34,769 nt of DNA, from positions 1-34,769 of the forward strand of contig JASHQH010000228.1 in assembly GCA_030037635.1 (NCBI GenBank), written 5' to 3'. Position 1 is the first letter of the stretch. Every line of letters starts with the position of its first letter. The stretch is from Acidobacteriaceae bacterium (lineage in GTDB: Bacteria; Acidobacteriota; Terriglobia; Terriglobales; Acidobacteriaceae). A model generated the notes under the pieces. That model made no database searches and was not told the DNA's origin. It was given only the letters and a program-made list of their open reading frames with translations. A program made the position numbers and the translations under genes. Positions 33,832 to 34,769 of this stretch are shown here, piece after piece.

Positions 33832-34769
33832 ATGAAAAAGACCCCGTTTGCGTTCGCCCTCGCCGTATCGGTCTTCGCTCTGCCCGCTCTCTTTGCTCAA
33901 ACCATGTCCGCGGTCTATCCCGAGCAGTCAGGCTACGTCGATGCGCACGGCGTGCTGATCTACTACGTCGAGTTCGGCAAAGGCCCGCCGCTGATGGTGC
34001 TGCACGGCGGACCCGGCGCCGACCACACTTACTTTCTTCCCTACCTGTTGCCGCTGGCGCGCACGCACCGCCTCATCTTCATCGACGAGCGCGGCTCGGG
34101 CCAGTCGGAGCACCTCGAGGACGTGAGCCAGTACACGATCGAAAAGATGGCCGACGACGTGGAAGCGGTGCGCGTGGCGCTGGGCCTGGGCAAGATCGAC
34201 CTGCTGGGGCACAGTTGCGGCGGCGTGCTGGCCGAAGCCTACGCTCTCAAGTACCAGGAGCACCTGAATCACCTCATCCTGAACAGCACCTTCGCCTCAA
34301 CGCGCGAGATGAACGAAGTGCTGGCGCGCGAGAAGGCCGCCATGCCGCCCGACAAGCTGGCTCGCCTGAACGAGCTTGAAAAAGCCGGCCTGTTTGGCAA
34401 GGGCGCACCGTGGGAGCACGACCGCTATCCGGCCGAGTACGAGACTCTCGCGTGGGGCTGGGGCTACTTCCCATTTCTCTACGGCGCGCGCCCCGATCCA
34501 AATTACGATCCGGCCGGCGGCAACGCACCCACCAACTGGGCGCTTTACCGCGAGATGTGGGGCTCCGACGGCGAGTTCATCATCGACGGCAATCTCAAAT
34601 CCGTCGAGTGGGTCGACCGGCTGCCCACCATCCACGTGCCCACGCTGATCGTGGTCGGCGATCACGACGAGTGCGACCCCAGCCTCAGTAAGGAAATGCA
34701 CGAGAAGATCGCCGGCTCGAAGCTGGTGATCCTGCCCAACTCCGGCCACATGAATTTTGTCGACCAGCC
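33832..34769 (+). CDS. Secreted S33 proline-iminopeptidase-like hydrolase, 3' truncated
   Basis: The frame is open from the ATG at 33832 to the end of the window, so the C-terminus is missing. A signal peptide (TPFAFALAVSVFALPALFAQ) leads into an alpha/beta-hydrolase domain: HGGPG (58-62, oxyanion hole of S33 prolyl aminopeptidases), IDERGSGQSE, the nucleophile elbow GHSCGG with S128, a cap domain rich in Trp/Tyr (about 170-260), the acid in VVGDHDECDPS and the catalytic histidine in PNSGHMNF just before the cut. It would release N-terminal proline or hydrolyse related esters outside the cytoplasm. It is divergent from pheS. Confidence 0.88.
   Translation, partial: MKKTPFAFALAVSVFALPALFAQTMSAVYPEQSGYVDAHGVLIYYVEFGKGPPLMVLHGGPGADHTYFLPYLLPLARTHRLIFIDERGSGQSEHLEDVSQYTIEKMADDVEAVRVALGLGKIDLLGHSCGGVLAEAYALKYQEHLNHLILNSTFASTREMNEVLAREKAAMPPDKLARLNELEKAGLFGKGAPWEHDRYPAEYETLAWGWGYFPFLYGARPDPNYDPAGGNAPTNWALYREMWGSDGEFIIDGNLKSVEWVDRLPTIHVPTLIVVGDHDECDPSLSKEMHEKIAGSKLVILPNSGHMNFVDQ

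Overview
The window is GC-rich, has no rRNA or tRNA gene that I can find, and looks like a chromosomal segment of an acidobacterium (Acidobacteriota, probably class Terriglobia). Evidence: the first gene ends in a VWFA-related domain of the kind that is expanded in Acidobacteria; several small proteins (5866-6315, 9153-9422, the Cys-rich protein at 2486-3208) resemble lineage-restricted acidobacterial families as I remember them; pheT lacks the tRNA-binding domain; and the intergenic spaces are full of short palindromic repeats. The assignment rests on recognition and was not tested by a search.

Layout. 1-3300: end of a VWFA-related protein, a secreted amidohydrolase (-) and a zinc-ribbon-like protein (+). 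3310-5361: NAD-dependent DNA ligase ligA (-). 5362-9660: an accessory stretch of small lineage-specific genes (150-aa protein, Sel1-repeat protein, degenerate receiver, 89-aa protein with its own terminator) separated by repeat clusters and one orphan promoter/terminator pair that may be a small RNA. 9658-16719: DUF4382/DUF5666-like lipoprotein, M3 metallopeptidase, glyoxalase-like protein, M29 aminopeptidase and a YdjM/DUF457-like membrane protein. 16866-18774: a structured leader in front of a DUF6580-like putative membrane transporter, a doubly frameshifted Uma2-family gene and a DedA-like protein. 18939-20078: a TonB-like energy transducer. 20101-25370 (all -): secreted MetX-like alpha/beta hydrolase, then a MarR regulator overlapping a CBS-domain ClC, then a second ClC. 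25849-29115: aconitase acnA followed by a hicB-hicA toxin-antitoxin pair. 29224-33712 (-): the pheS-pheT-zapB-like-zapA cluster, unusual because a four-helix-bundle (23S rRNA intervening-sequence type) gene sits between pheS and pheT. 33832-end: a secreted S33 proline-iminopeptidase-like hydrolase, cut by the window edge.

Genes that plausibly act together are pheS/pheT (one synthetase), zapA plus the coiled-coil zapB-like gene (Z-ring assembly), marR plus clc (regulated anion transport) and hicB/hicA (toxin-antitoxin). The secreted peptidases and hydrolases (M3, S33, amidohydrolase) fit a heterotroph that scavenges peptides.

The most unusual feature is the repeat landscape. At least five families of short palindromes occur between genes. 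In two of them (A and B) separate copies keep the stem paired while the stem sequence changes, so what appears conserved is the structure rather than the sequence. A fifth family (E) brackets the four-helix-bundle gene inside the pheS-pheT operon as imperfect inverted repeats, which makes that gene look like a small insertion cassette.
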